A DNA stretch of 64,000 bases, from the NCBI RefSeq assembly GCF_027497175.1, contig NZ_CP114901.1, positions 5,022,001-5,086,000 of the forward strand, in the 5' to 3' direction. Below the pieces are notes generated by a model. The model worked only from the letters and a program-made list of their open reading frames with translations. It searched no databases and was not told the origin of the DNA. This DNA comes from Verrucosispora sp. WMMD573. Lineage in GTDB: Bacteria > Actinomycetota > Actinomycetes > Mycobacteriales > Micromonosporaceae. This document shows positions 26,614 to 34,835 of this stretch, piece by piece; the stretch's first letter is position 1, and every line of letters starts with the position of its first letter. Position numbers and translations under genes: made by a program.

Positions 26614-28221
26614 TCACTGGTTGGCGCGCATGGCGGCGAAGTACTCGTTCTGGGTGGGCAGCTCCTGGACCAGTTTCTCGGCCTTCACCCGGATGCGCTC
26701 GAACTCCGCCAGGGCCGCCCGCTCGTCGGCCAGCTCGACGGCCGGAGAGTGCCGAACGTCGATTCCACCCGTGCCCAGCAGGATGCAGTTGTACGAGTAG
26801 GGCGGCAGACCGTGGTAGTACGGATAGATCGACTCCGCGTCCGGCACCTTGTGCTGCCAGATCTCGATCCGCTCCGCGAGCGCGTCGGGAATCACCCGGG
26901 TCTTGGTGTCCTTCCAGTACTGGTTGTCCACCCGCTTCGCACCCCGGTAGTGCAGGCACAGGAACTCGCGTACGCCGTCCATGACGTGGGTGATGGAGCG
27001 GTTGTACTGCTCACGCAGCAGGTCGTCGCCGTGCCCGGACGGGAAGTACTTGACCATCTGTTCGATGGCGTGGTGGATGAAGAAGATGCCTGTCGACTCC
27101 AGCGGCTCGACGAAACCGCTGGACAGGCCGACCGCGACGCAGTTCTTCACCCACGACCGCTGGCTGCGGCCGATACGCATCCGGATGTGGTTCGCGGGCA
27201 CGTCGGCCGCCTCGGGGCCGACGAACTCGCGCAGTACCCGCTCGGCCTCCTCCGGGGTCGCGTAGTCGCTGGCGTAGACGTAGCCGGTGCCGATCCGACT
27301 GATCAGCGGGATCGTCCAGATCCATCCGGCGTCCTGCGCGGTCGCGGTGGTGCACGGCCGCAGCGGCTTGCTCTCCATGTCCAGCGGCACCTGGAGGGCG
27401 ACCGCGCTGTCGTTGGGCAGGGTGTCCTGGTAGGACACGAACGGTTCGCCGAGGGCCTTGTTCAGCAGCAACGCCCGGAAGCCGGTGCAGTCGACGAACA
27501 GGTCACCGGCGACCTCCCCGTGCTCGGCGGTACGCACGTGCGAGATGAACCCCTGGTCGTCGAGCGCCACGTCGACCACGTTGTCGACGACGTGCTTGAC
27601 ACCCCGCTGGGTGGAGTAGCCGGTCAGGAACTTGGCCAGCAGGTGCGCCTCGAAGTGGTACGCGTAGGGGATCTGCGCACCCTGGTACTCCGCGATCGTC
27701 GAGCGGGCCGAGGTCTCGTCGGGGGTCTGCTCGACGAAGCCCTGGTCGACCAGGCTGCCGTCGAGATACCGGGGCGAGCGCTCGGCATCACACAGCGATG
27801 CCATGACGAAGCAGTCCTTGTCGAACCGCGACGTCGTCGGGTAGCGCAGCCACCAGTCGCTGAGGGGGAACCCGTCGACCGAGGCCATCTGCTCGAACGG
27901 GTGGTAGAAGTGATGGCCCGGCTCGCGCCAGTTCTCGAACCGGACGGCCAGCTTGTAGGTGGCGTTACAGGCGGGCATCCACTCGGATTCCTCCAACCTC
28001 AGGAACTCGAAGAAGTGCCGGATGTCGCTGAAGGTGGCCTCGCCGACCCCGATCGTGCCGACGGTGGCCGATTCGACGACCGTCACGTCGATCCGGTCAC
28101 CGAAGGCCGCTGCCAGGTACGACGCCGTCATCCAACCGGCCGTGCCGCCGCCGACGATGACGACTCGCTGTGTCCTGCCGGGGTCGCGTGTGCTCTTGGC
28201 GGCGGCACCACTGACAGTCAT
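26614..28221 (-). CDS. flavin-dependent tryptophan halogenase, PyrH-like (probable 5-halogenase)
   Basis: 535 residues from ATG 28221 (GGAGGAACCGCA upstream). FAD motif GGGTAGW at 24-30, catalytic Lys90 in ATYKLAV, and halogenase signature GWIWTIPL near residue 300 are intact. Segments such as GVGEATF..RHFF, RFENW.EPG..FYHPFE and VDGF...WWL follow PyrH, a tryptophan 5-halogenase, as I remember it, more closely than RebH/PrnA (7-) enzymes. It needs FADH2 from a reductase, probably the one at 33704. It sits between the dioxygenase and formamidase genes, so 5-chlorotryptophan would be turned into 5-chlorokynurenine. The regiochemistry is an inference from remembered sequence. Confidence 0.9.
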   Translation of the reverse strand: MTVSGAAAKSTRDPGRTQRVVIVGGGTAGWMTASYLAAAFGDRIDVTVVESATVGTIGVGEATFSDIRHFFEFLRLEESEWMPACNATYKLAVRFENWREPGHHFYHPFEQMASVDGFPLSDWWLRYPTTSRFDKDCFVMASLCDAERSPRYLDGSLVDQGFVEQTPDETSARSTIAEYQGAQIPYAYHFEAHLLAKFLTGYSTQRGVKHVVDNVVDVALDDQGFISHVRTAEHGEVAGDLFVDCTGFRALLLNKALGEPFVSYQDTLPNDSAVALQVPLDMESKPLRPCTTATAQDAGWIWTIPLISRIGTGYVYASDYATPEEAERVLREFVGPEAADVPANHIRMRIGRSQRSWVKNCVAVGLSSGFVEPLESTGIFFIHHAIEQMVKYFPSGHGDDLLREQYNRSITHVMDGVREFLCLHYRGAKRVDNQYWKDTKTRVIPDALAERIEIWQHKVPDAESIYPYYHGLPPYSYNCILLGTGGIDVRHSPAVELADERAALAEFERIRVKAEKLVQELPTQNEYFAAMRANQ

Positions 28222-28276
28222 TGCGGTTCCTCCTTGTACCCGATAACCGGGACTCGACGAATGTGTCTGCTTCGGC

Positions 28277-29005
28277 TCAGTTCTTCACGACTCCGCCGTT
28301 GAGCCCCGGCGTGAAGATCTCCGGGAACAACGTCCGCTCGGTCGACCGCCACAGGTAGGCGGCGCCGGCTGATCCGGCAGTGCCTCGGGCCGCGCCGAGA
28401 AACTGCTCGGCCAGCTCGGCGTGCCGCGCACGCCACGACCGCACCGCGTCGTCGAAGGCGGCCAGCGCCGCGCGGACCCGCTCGGCCGCCCGCAGGCCAC
28501 CGTCGGTGCGGACGCGGTCGCGGTACTCGACGAAGGCGCGCGACAGGGACTGTTCGTCGGATCGGGCGACGAGCCGGGCCCGCTCCCCCGGGGTGAACCC
28601 GGGTGTGTTGAGAAATCGCGGATCCCGGGCCCCGCAGAGGAACTCGATCTCCCGATACTGTGCGGACTGGAAGCCACTCGACGAGCCGAGGGTCGCCCGG
28701 ATCTCGTCGAACGACTCGGGTGTCAACGTGCTGAGCACGTCGAAGTGTCCGCTGAGCACCCGCATCGCCGCCGGCAGTCGTTCGATGTGCTCGGCGGCGA
28801 CGTCCGCCCGGTCGCGGGTCAGCGCGTCCCGGGCGGACTCGACATGTCGCAGGATGACCGCGAACCACAACTCGCATGCCTGGTGGGCGGCGAAGAAGAG
28901 GGTGCGGTCCGGCTCGTCGCGTACGCAGGCGACGTCGAGCAGCTCGTCCAGTCTGAGGATCTCCCCGTACGCGCGGTCGCGGCGGGTGTCCGTCGGATTG
29001 GTCAT
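28277..29005 (-). CDS. tryptophan 2,3-dioxygenase
   Basis: 242 residues from ATG 29005 (GAGGAGG upstream). It shows the heme-enzyme family signatures YGEILRLDELL, FFAAHQACELWF and SGFQSAQYREIEFLCG. Length is shorter than the 270-280 residues of primary-metabolism enzymes, as in several cluster-encoded homologues. It opens the indole ring of Trp (or chloro-/beta-hydroxy-Trp) to N-formylkynurenine. Gene order ligase-dioxygenase-halogenase-formamidase, all minus strand, is consistent with one operon feeding the aryl starter to the NRPS ArCP. Confidence 0.9.
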   Translation of the reverse strand: MTNPTDTRRDRAYGEILRLDELLDVACVRDEPDRTLFFAAHQACELWFAVILRHVESARDALTRDRADVAAEHIERLPAAMRVLSGHFDVLSTLTPESFDEIRATLGSSSGFQSAQYREIEFLCGARDPRFLNTPGFTPGERARLVARSDEQSLSRAFVEYRDRVRTDGGLRAAERVRAALAAFDDAVRSWRARHAELAEQFLGAARGTAGSAGAAYLWRSTERTLFPEIFTPGLNGGVVKN

Positions 29006-29046
29006 CGGTGTGCAGGCCCTCCTCAGCAAGGTGCCGGGGTGGTGGT

Positions 29047-30672
29047 TCAGCGGTGCTGAAGCTCCCGCCGCCCCGCGCGCAGGGCACTCTTGTCGATCTT
29101 GCCGACGGGCGTACGAGGCAGTTCCGGCACCACGACCAGTTCGTCGGGCAGCTTGTACGGCGCCAACCCGCGGTCACGGATGTGCTCCCGGATCGTGCGC
29201 AGCGACAACGTCGTCGCCGCCGCCTCCGCCTCGGCGGTGAGCACCACGAACACGCAGATTCGTTCATCGATGGCGTCGTCGGGGATGCCGACGACCGCCG
29301 CGTCCCGCACCGACGGGTACGTCAACACGTGGCCCTCCACCTCCTCGGCGGAGACCTTCTCGCCAACGTGGTGGATGATGTCCTTGAGCCTGCCCTCGAT
29401 GACGATGCGCCCGTCCTCGGTGAGCTTGGCCAGGTCACCGGTCCGGTAGAAGCCGTCGGGGGTGAACGCCCGGCGGTTGTGCTCCGGCGCGGCGAAGTAG
29501 CCCCGGATCGTGTACGGCCCCCGGGTGAGCAACTCGCCGGTGATCCCGGCCGCAAGCTCGCGATCCTCGGGGTCGACGATCTTGACCTCGTCGTCCGGGC
29601 AGATGGGCGTGCCCTCGGTGGTGTACACCACCTCCAGCGGATCATCGAGGCGGGTGTGGGTGATCAGGCCCTCGCCGATGCCGTAGACGTTCATGATGCG
29701 GCACCGCAGGCCCGACCTGACGCGTTCGGCCGCTGCGGGGCTGAACTTCGAACTGCCCACCTGGAGGGTCATGCCACTCATGTCCACCGGCGTGGTCTGC
29801 GCCGCCTCGGTCCACAGCAGGGCGAGTGCGGGTACCAGCGCGGTGTGGGTGACGCCCTCCCGGGCGATCAACGGAAAGACATGGTCCGGGCTGGGGTTGG
29901 CAGCCAGGACGGCCTTGCCGCCGACGAGTAACGCGCCCAGCGCCCCGGGGCAGCCGAGCGCGGCGTTGTGCGGTACGGGGTTGGCGGCCAGGTAGACGCT
30001 GTCCGCCCCGAAGCCGGTCACCTCGGCGCACGCGAAGATGTTGTAGGCGTAGTCGTCATGGGTACGGGGGATCAGCTTCGGCACGCCGGTGGTTCCGCCG
30101 GAGAGCAGTAGCAGGGCGACCTCGGCAGCGTCGACCGGTGGCAGGCGTCTCGGCTCGGTCCTGGCCAGCTCGGCCAGCGGGGTGAACTCGGCGCTGTCGC
30201 CGGCGATCACGACATGCCGCAGGCTCGGCACCTCGGCGCGGACCTCGCGGGCCAGCGCACGGTGGTCGAACCCCTGGAACCTGTCCGGGCCCAGGTATGC
30301 CACCGCGTTCGCGGCACGGGCCAGGTGGGTGATCTCGTCGCGGCGATGGCCGGGCAGGGCCAGCACCGGTATCGCGCCGATGCTGAACACCGCCAGCAGG
30401 ACCGACAGGAACTCGTTGACGTTGGGCAGGTGCAGGACCAGGCGGTCGCGACTGCCGATGCCGAGGTCGAGCAGCCCCGCGGCGATCCGGTCCGCCTCGT
30501 CCGCCAGTTCGGCGTAGGTGACGCGACGAGCGGAATCCACCGTGGCCACCTTGTCCGGATGGCGACGGACGCTGTCGTCGAAGAGCTGCCGAAGGGAGAA
30601 ACCCCGCCAGTACCCCGCCTGTCGGTAGCGTTCGGCGACGTCAGGCGGCCAGGGCACGAACCCGTCCAGCAT
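29047..30672 (-). CDS. aryl-acid AMP ligase (EntE/DhbE-like), predicted hydroxyquinaldate-specific
   Basis: 541 residues from ATG 30672, with AAAGGAGG nine bases upstream. Adenylation core motifs: LLLLSGGTTGVPK, YGIGEG, FYRTGD, and the catalytic Lys in TPVGKIDKSAL. Overall it follows EntE/DhbE/PchD, which load aryl acids on a stand-alone or N-terminal ArCP. Two pocket positions differ from DhbE: PLSSPG is ALGCPG here, and FGMAEG is YGIGEG, replacing Ala by Gly. Smaller side chains would make room for a bicyclic acid. With no salicylate or DHB synthase gene in the window, and Trp-derived starter genes around it, a hydroxyquinaldic or kynurenic acid substrate is inferred. Confidence 0.88.
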   Translation of the reverse strand: MLDGFVPWPPDVAERYRQAGYWRGFSLRQLFDDSVRRHPDKVATVDSARRVTYAELADEADRIAAGLLDLGIGSRDRLVLHLPNVNEFLSVLLAVFSIGAIPVLALPGHRRDEITHLARAANAVAYLGPDRFQGFDHRALAREVRAEVPSLRHVVIAGDSAEFTPLAELARTEPRRLPPVDAAEVALLLLSGGTTGVPKLIPRTHDDYAYNIFACAEVTGFGADSVYLAANPVPHNAALGCPGALGALLVGGKAVLAANPSPDHVFPLIAREGVTHTALVPALALLWTEAAQTTPVDMSGMTLQVGSSKFSPAAAERVRSGLRCRIMNVYGIGEGLITHTRLDDPLEVVYTTEGTPICPDDEVKIVDPEDRELAAGITGELLTRGPYTIRGYFAAPEHNRRAFTPDGFYRTGDLAKLTEDGRIVIEGRLKDIIHHVGEKVSAEEVEGHVLTYPSVRDAAVVGIPDDAIDERICVFVVLTAEAEAAATTLSLRTIREHIRDRGLAPYKLPDELVVVPELPRTPVGKIDKSALRAGRRELQHR

Positions 30673-30735
30673 CTGTCTGTCCTCCTTTGGTGCGGCGCTA
30701 ACAGATTCCGGTAGCAGCCCAGAGCCCACGTCGCA

Positions 30736-30763
30736 CCCGACAGAGCCTTGACAGATTGTCGGG
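30736..30763. promoter_or_regulatory. dyad plus TTGACA in divergent starter-gene promoter
   Basis: CCCGACA (30736-30742) and TGTCGGG (30757-30763) are perfect inverted arms 14 nt apart, enclosing TTGACA at 30748-30753. The site lies between the divergent AMP ligase (30672) and type II TE (30781) genes. It is a plausible operator over a -35 element; no clear -10 was seen. Confidence 0.45.
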
Positions 30764-30780
30764 ACGAACGGGCGGACTCG

Positions 30781-31563
30781 GTGACGCTCGATGTCGTGAG
30801 CCGAACACGAAGATCCGACCGTCGGTGGGTTCGGACGCTCACCGGCGTCGAAGAGCCCACCGCGCGGCTGGTCTGCTTCCCGCACTCCGGAGGCACGGCC
30901 GCGGTGTACCGCCCGTGGTCCTCGATGCTGCCCGCCGACGTGGCCCTGCACGCCGTGCAGTACCCGGGCCACGCTGATCGACTTGCCGAGGAACCCGCCA
31001 GCAGCATCGCCGAGATGGCGACCCAGGTGGCCGCGGAACTGCTGCGGATGCCGCCGGCCGGGTGCGCACTTGTCGGACACAGCCTGGGCGCGCTGGTCGC
31101 CTACGAGACGGCACGGGCGCTGCGGGCCAACGGCAGCCCCGTGCACCACCTGTTCGTCTCGGGCGCGGCCGGGCCGTGGCTCGCCGGTGGCGGCACCACC
31201 CACCAACTCGGCGACGACGAGCTGTGGGCGGCGGTCGCGAAGCTCGGCGGGATCGAGCCGGAGATAGCCGACCAGACCGAACTGCGCGACCTGCTGCTGC
31301 CGGTGCTCCGATCGGACATCACCCTGCACGAGACCTACCGGCCCGCGCCGGACGCCGCGCCGCTGGACTGCCCGGTCCGTGGCTACTACAACACGGAGGA
31401 CCCGCTGGTCGACGCCGACAAGGTCGCCGCGTGGGCCGTGGTCAACGAGCGCGGGTTCAGCATGCGTGCCTGGCCCGGCGGCCACTTCCGGTTGCTCTCC
31501 CATCCGGACGAGCTGGTCGGCGACGTCCTGGCGAGCCTGATGGAAAGTGGTGTGCCGCGGTGA
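30781..31563 (+). CDS. type II thioesterase, starter-unit branch
   Basis: About 260 residues from GTG 30781; the frame is open from TTG 30748, but that codon is part of a promoter-like TTGACA. FPHSGGTAAVYRPW, nucleophile GHSLGALVAYE and C-terminal GGHFRLL are type II TE motifs. It begins the plus-strand run TE-SDR-aminotransferase-flavin reductase-HxlR and overlaps the SDR start by GTGA. In thiocoraline/echinomycin-type pathways a TE releases beta-hydroxytryptophan from the A-PCP didomain; this copy, grouped with starter genes, is the better candidate than the one at 11002. The division of labour is inferred. Confidence 0.85.
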   Translation: MTLDVVSRTRRSDRRWVRTLTGVEEPTARLVCFPHSGGTAAVYRPWSSMLPADVALHAVQYPGHADRLAEEPASSIAEMATQVAAELLRMPPAGCALVGHSLGALVAYETARALRANGSPVHHLFVSGAAGPWLAGGGTTHQLGDDELWAAVAKLGGIEPEIADQTELRDLLLPVLRSDITLHETYRPAPDAAPLDCPVRGYYNTEDPLVDADKVAAWAVVNERGFSMRAWPGGHFRLLSHPDELVGDVLASLMESGVPR

Positions 31564-32306
31564 CCCTCGACGGCAGGTCGGTCGTCGTCACCGGCGCCGC
31601 CACCGGTATCGGTCTGGGAATCACCGAGTGCCTGGTGAAGTCGGGCGCAAACGTGACGATCGTCGGCCGTCGCGAGCAGCCGTTGCGGGACCTGGCGGAG
31701 CGGTACCCCGCCGCCGTGGCGGTGGTGGCGGCGGACGTGTGCGCACCGGAGACCGCCGGCCGGGTCGTCACCGTCGCCGCGGAGACCTTCGGCGGGCTCG
31801 ACGCGGTGGTCAACAACGCCGGACTGGCCCGGTTCGGCCCGATCGACGCACTCGACCCGGCGTACCTCGACGAGATGTTCGCGGTGAACGTCCGCGCGCC
31901 CGCCGACCTGATCCGATGCGCGCTGCCGCTGCTGCGGGCCAGCAGCGGCAGCGTCGTCAACGTCTCCTCGGTCGGCGGCGTCCTGTCGATGCCGGGACGC
32001 GCCTACTACGGCGCGACCAAGGCCGCCCTCAACAGCCTCACCCGGTCCCTGGCCCGTGAACTCGCACCCGAGGTACGCGTCAACGCCATCCTTCCCGGGC
32101 CGGTCGACACCCCGATGTGGACCGACGCGGGACTTGACGACGCCGGCATCGAGCGACTGCGGGCCGACCTGGCCGCGTCCACCCCGATGGGACGCTTCGG
32201 CGACCCCACGGAGATCGGCCAATGGGTCTGCACGCTGCTCGACCCGGCGCTGTCCGGCTGGGTCACCGGCGCGCTGATACCCGTCGACGGCGGCCGCACC
32301 GCATGA
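31560..32306 (+). CDS. short-chain dehydrogenase/reductase
   Basis: 248 residues from GTG 31560, translationally coupled to the TE. Classical SDR motifs: TGAATGIG cofactor loop, NNAG, catalytic Ser in NVSSVGG, YYGATK, and PG.V.TPMW. The glycine-rich loop is followed by VGRREQ, suggesting NADP(H). In hydroxyquinaldate-type starter pathways a reductase is needed to remove the C4 oxygen after the kynurenine-derived ring closes; this SDR could do that, or oxidise the beta-hydroxyl for another ring type. Substrate is not readable from sequence. Confidence 0.88.
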   Translation: MTLDGRSVVVTGAATGIGLGITECLVKSGANVTIVGRREQPLRDLAERYPAAVAVVAADVCAPETAGRVVTVAAETFGGLDAVVNNAGLARFGPIDALDPAYLDEMFAVNVRAPADLIRCALPLLRASSGSVVNVSSVGGVLSMPGRAYYGATKAALNSLTRSLARELAPEVRVNAILPGPVDTPMWTDAGLDDAGIERLRADLAASTPMGRFGDPTEIGQWVCTLLDPALSGWVTGALIPVDGGRTA

Positions 32307-32355
32307 CACCCGCCCAGTCAGCACCAACCCTTCACCGAACAGAGGTGGTCAGAGC

Positions 32356-33612
32356 GTGAGCCCCGAGATCTCGTCCGCTGCCAGCTTCATCCCCTCCTCG
32401 TGTCTGCACACCATCTTCCGCGCCGCGCAGGAAACCGAGCGGCGAACCGGTGCCGAGGTGGTCAAGCTGCACGTCGGCGACCCGTACTTCCATCCCGCGG
32501 GCAACGTCGCCGACGCGTTCGTCGACGCCGTGCGGCGCGGCGACACCAAGTACACCGGCCCCGACGGGCTGCCCGAGCTGCGCGAGGCGGCGGTCGAGAA
32601 GCTGCGTACGGACAACGGTGTGGACACCGTGGTCGACCGGGTACTCGTCACACCTGGCTCGTGCGAGGGGCTCGCCGCCCTGTTCCAGACCCTCACCGAG
32701 CCCGGCGCCGAGATCCTGCTGCCGGAGCTGCACTGGCCGGTCCACCTGCAGCAGAGCCTGCTCGCCGGACTCCGGCCGGTGCTCTACTCGCTGGGGCCGG
32801 GTTTCCGCCCCGAGGTCGAGCGGATCGCGGCCGCCGCCGGCCCCCGGACCAAGGTGTTGCTGATCAACTCGCCCGCCAACCCAACCGGTGTGGTGCTGGA
32901 TCCCGGAGAGATCAGCGCCCTGCTCGACCTGGCCCGCACGCGGGGTTGGCACGTGGTCAGCGACGAGGCGTACGAGCACTTCTGCTACGAACGCGAGCAC
33001 CTCTCCGTCGCCTCGCTGGAACGCGACGTCCCGGTCGAGGAGCGCATCGTGCACAGCGTCTTCAGCTTCTCCAAGAGCTTCGCGATGACCGGCTACCGGC
33101 TGGGGTACGTCGCACTGGCCAACGATCACGCGGCCGACGTCATGCGGGTGGTCCAGGAGGCGAACATCATCGGCACCAACACCCCGGTGCAGCACGCCGG
33201 AGTGGCCGCGCTGGCCAGCCGGTCCGACGCCGCCGCCACCAACCGCAAACTGGTGCAGCGCAACCGGGACGTGGCCCTGCCGCCGCTGGTCCAGGCCGGG
33301 CTGCTCAGCGAACTGCCGGCCGGCGGCTGGTACGCGATGCTGGACGTGGCCCGGACCGGACTGGACGCCGAGACGTTCGCCCTGCGACTGCTGGAGCGCA
33401 AGGGCGTCGCCGTGGTCGCCGGCAACGGGTTCGCCATGCGTCCCCAACTCGATGACCGGGGCCACATCCGTACCCACGACTACGCCCCCTGGGCACGGCA
33501 CCTGGTCCGAGTGGCGTTCTGCGTGGACCCCGGCTGGCTGGAGACCGGTGTACGCAGGATCTTGGAGTTCGTCGACGAGTGCGGCGACGAGGGTCACCAC
33601 TCCGCCGAATGA
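32356..33612 (+). CDS. class I/II PLP aminotransferase, probable (hydroxy)kynurenine aminotransferase
   Basis: 418 residues from GTG 32356 after AGAGGTGG. Fold type I motifs: KYTGPDGLPELREA, NSPANPTG, SDEAYEHF and the PLP-lysine motif FSFSKSFAMTGYRLGY. Kynurenine aminotransferases convert kynurenine to an alpha-keto acid that closes on its own aniline to give a quinoline-2-carboxylate. With a beta-hydroxylated substrate this yields a 3-hydroxyquinoline acid. Placement between the SDR and the flavin reductase in the starter-unit run supports that reading; a general aromatic or aspartate aminotransferase is the alternative. Confidence 0.85.
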   Translation: MSPEISSAASFIPSSCLHTIFRAAQETERRTGAEVVKLHVGDPYFHPAGNVADAFVDAVRRGDTKYTGPDGLPELREAAVEKLRTDNGVDTVVDRVLVTPGSCEGLAALFQTLTEPGAEILLPELHWPVHLQQSLLAGLRPVLYSLGPGFRPEVERIAAAAGPRTKVLLINSPANPTGVVLDPGEISALLDLARTRGWHVVSDEAYEHFCYEREHLSVASLERDVPVEERIVHSVFSFSKSFAMTGYRLGYVALANDHAADVMRVVQEANIIGTNTPVQHAGVAALASRSDAAATNRKLVQRNRDVALPPLVQAGLLSELPAGGWYAMLDVARTGLDAETFALRLLERKGVAVVAGNGFAMRPQLDDRGHIRTHDYAPWARHLVRVAFCVDPGWLETGVRRILEFVDECGDEGHHSAE

Positions 33613-33703
33613 GCCGGCACCCTGCCGTCGGCCCAGCGCCGGGCCGGCAGGTACGGCAGTCCGGGAGGCTCTCTGTGCGTTCGAGCGAGGAGGTGGGCAC
33701 ACC

Positions 33704-34273
33704 ATGCCGGAGCCCGTGACAGGCACCGTCGCACCGCCACTGGTCGACCCGGCGCAGTTCCGTTCCCTCATGGCCGCACACCCCGCCGGGGTCGCCGTCG
33801 TGACGACCACGGCTACGGACGGTGCGCCTTGGGGGATGACCTGTTCGTCGGTGTGCAGCGTCTCGCTCCAGCCACCGACCCTGCTGGTGTGCCTGCGCGC
33901 CGCGAGCCCGACGCTGGCCGCACTGGTCGACGTGTCCACCTTCGCGGTCAATCTGCTGCGCGACCATGCCGAGCCGGTGGCGCAGCTGTTCGCCTCCGGT
34001 GCTCCGGACCGGTTCGAGAAGGTCTCGTGGGTGCCGGATCCGGAGTCCGGGATGCCACACCTGATCGACGACGCCCACACGGCCGCGGACTGCCGGGTCA
34101 GCAACGCCCTGCCCGTCGGGGACCACGTCGTGGTCTTCGGGACGGTACTGCGGGTACGCACCCACGCGGTCGCCCCGGTCAGCCCGCTGCTGTACGGCAT
34201 GCGGCGGTACTGGTCGCTGGCCGTCACGCCCGCCCCGGAACGCGGCGGTCCCGACCCCGACGGCCGACCGTGA
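33704..34273 (+). CDS. flavin reductase (HpaC/SsuE-like), probable halogenase partner
   Basis: 189 residues from ATG 33704 with GAGGAGG upstream. Flavin reductase-like split-barrel domain: FRSLMAAHPAGVAVVTT, GMTCSSVCSVSLQPPTLLVCL, FAVNLLRDHAEPVAQLFA. These enzymes supply reduced flavin to two-component monooxygenases and to tryptophan halogenases. The only obvious client in the window is the halogenase at 26614, as in the taromycin Tar14/Tar15 arrangement. The stop overlaps a possible GTG of the following HxlR gene, indicating one transcript. Confidence 0.88.
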   Translation: MPEPVTGTVAPPLVDPAQFRSLMAAHPAGVAVVTTTATDGAPWGMTCSSVCSVSLQPPTLLVCLRAASPTLAALVDVSTFAVNLLRDHAEPVAQLFASGAPDRFEKVSWVPDPESGMPHLIDDAHTAADCRVSNALPVGDHVVVFGTVLRVRTHAVAPVSPLLYGMRRYWSLAVTPAPERGGPDPDGRP

Positions 34274-34293
34274 ACGAGTCCTCTGGAGTCGAG

Positions 34294-34827
34294 ATGAGCA
34301 CTGTCCACACCGGCGCCCCGCCCGGCGCACCCCGCCCGACCGGCCCGAGGGCCCGGATCCCCGACTGCCCCCTGGGACGCACCGTGGAGGTCGTGGGCCC
34401 CTGGTGGACGTTGGAGATCCTGCACGAGTTGTTCAACGGCAACACTCGGCTCGGGATCATCCGCCACAATCTCGGGACACCCGTCGAGCTGCTCCTGGAG
34501 CGCCTCGCTGACCTGCGGACCAGGGGCCTGATCGAGCAGGTGGCCGAGGCCCCGGATCCGGACGGCCGAGAGTACCGGCTGACCCCCTTCGGCCGGACGC
34601 TTCGTCCGCTGCTGCTGGTCATCGCGGCGTGGGGCAATCATCGGCTCGCCCCCCAGGATCGCAGCGTCATCCTGGTCGACACGGAGACCGGTGCGGAGGT
34701 GGAGCCGGTCGTGGTGGACCGGCGCACGGGTCGGCGGATCGACAACGAGAACGTGGTGTTCGCCCGTGGCCCGAAGGCGAGCGCGATGGTCACGGCGCGG
34801 TACCCGAAGATCATGTTGACCACCTGA
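34294..34827 (+). CDS. HxlR-family winged-helix regulator
   Basis: 177 residues from ATG 34294 (CTGGAG six bases upstream); a GTG at 34270 overlapping the previous stop is an alternative. The core is HxlR: CPLGRTVEVVGPWWTLEILHELFNGNTRLGIIRHNLG...LLERLADLRTRGLIEQ...EYRLTPFGRTLRPLLLVIAAWG. Typical members sense redox state or small electrophiles through a Cys near the N-terminus; Cys is present in PDCPLGRT. It ends the plus-strand starter-gene run and converges with the multicopper oxidase gene. A long C-terminal tail (about 50 residues, DTETGAEVEPVVVDRRTGR) is typical of the larger members. Confidence 0.88.
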   Translation: MSTVHTGAPPGAPRPTGPRARIPDCPLGRTVEVVGPWWTLEILHELFNGNTRLGIIRHNLGTPVELLLERLADLRTRGLIEQVAEAPDPDGREYRLTPFGRTLRPLLLVIAAWGNHRLAPQDRSVILVDTETGAEVEPVVVDRRTGRRIDNENVVFARGPKASAMVTARYPKIMLTT

Positions 34828-34835
34828 GGTCGTCG

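Noticed and set aside
33622..33653. Hairpin between aminotransferase and flavin reductase genes as a terminator
   Set aside because: Stem has a two-base bulge, and the genes look like one run; may only be GC-rich spacer.
32332..34641. A 769-codon open frame on the minus strand opposite the aminotransferase and flavin reductase genes
   Set aside because: Low-complexity Arg/Gly/Pro composition with no domain motif; it is the antisense frame of high-GC coding sequence on the plus strand.
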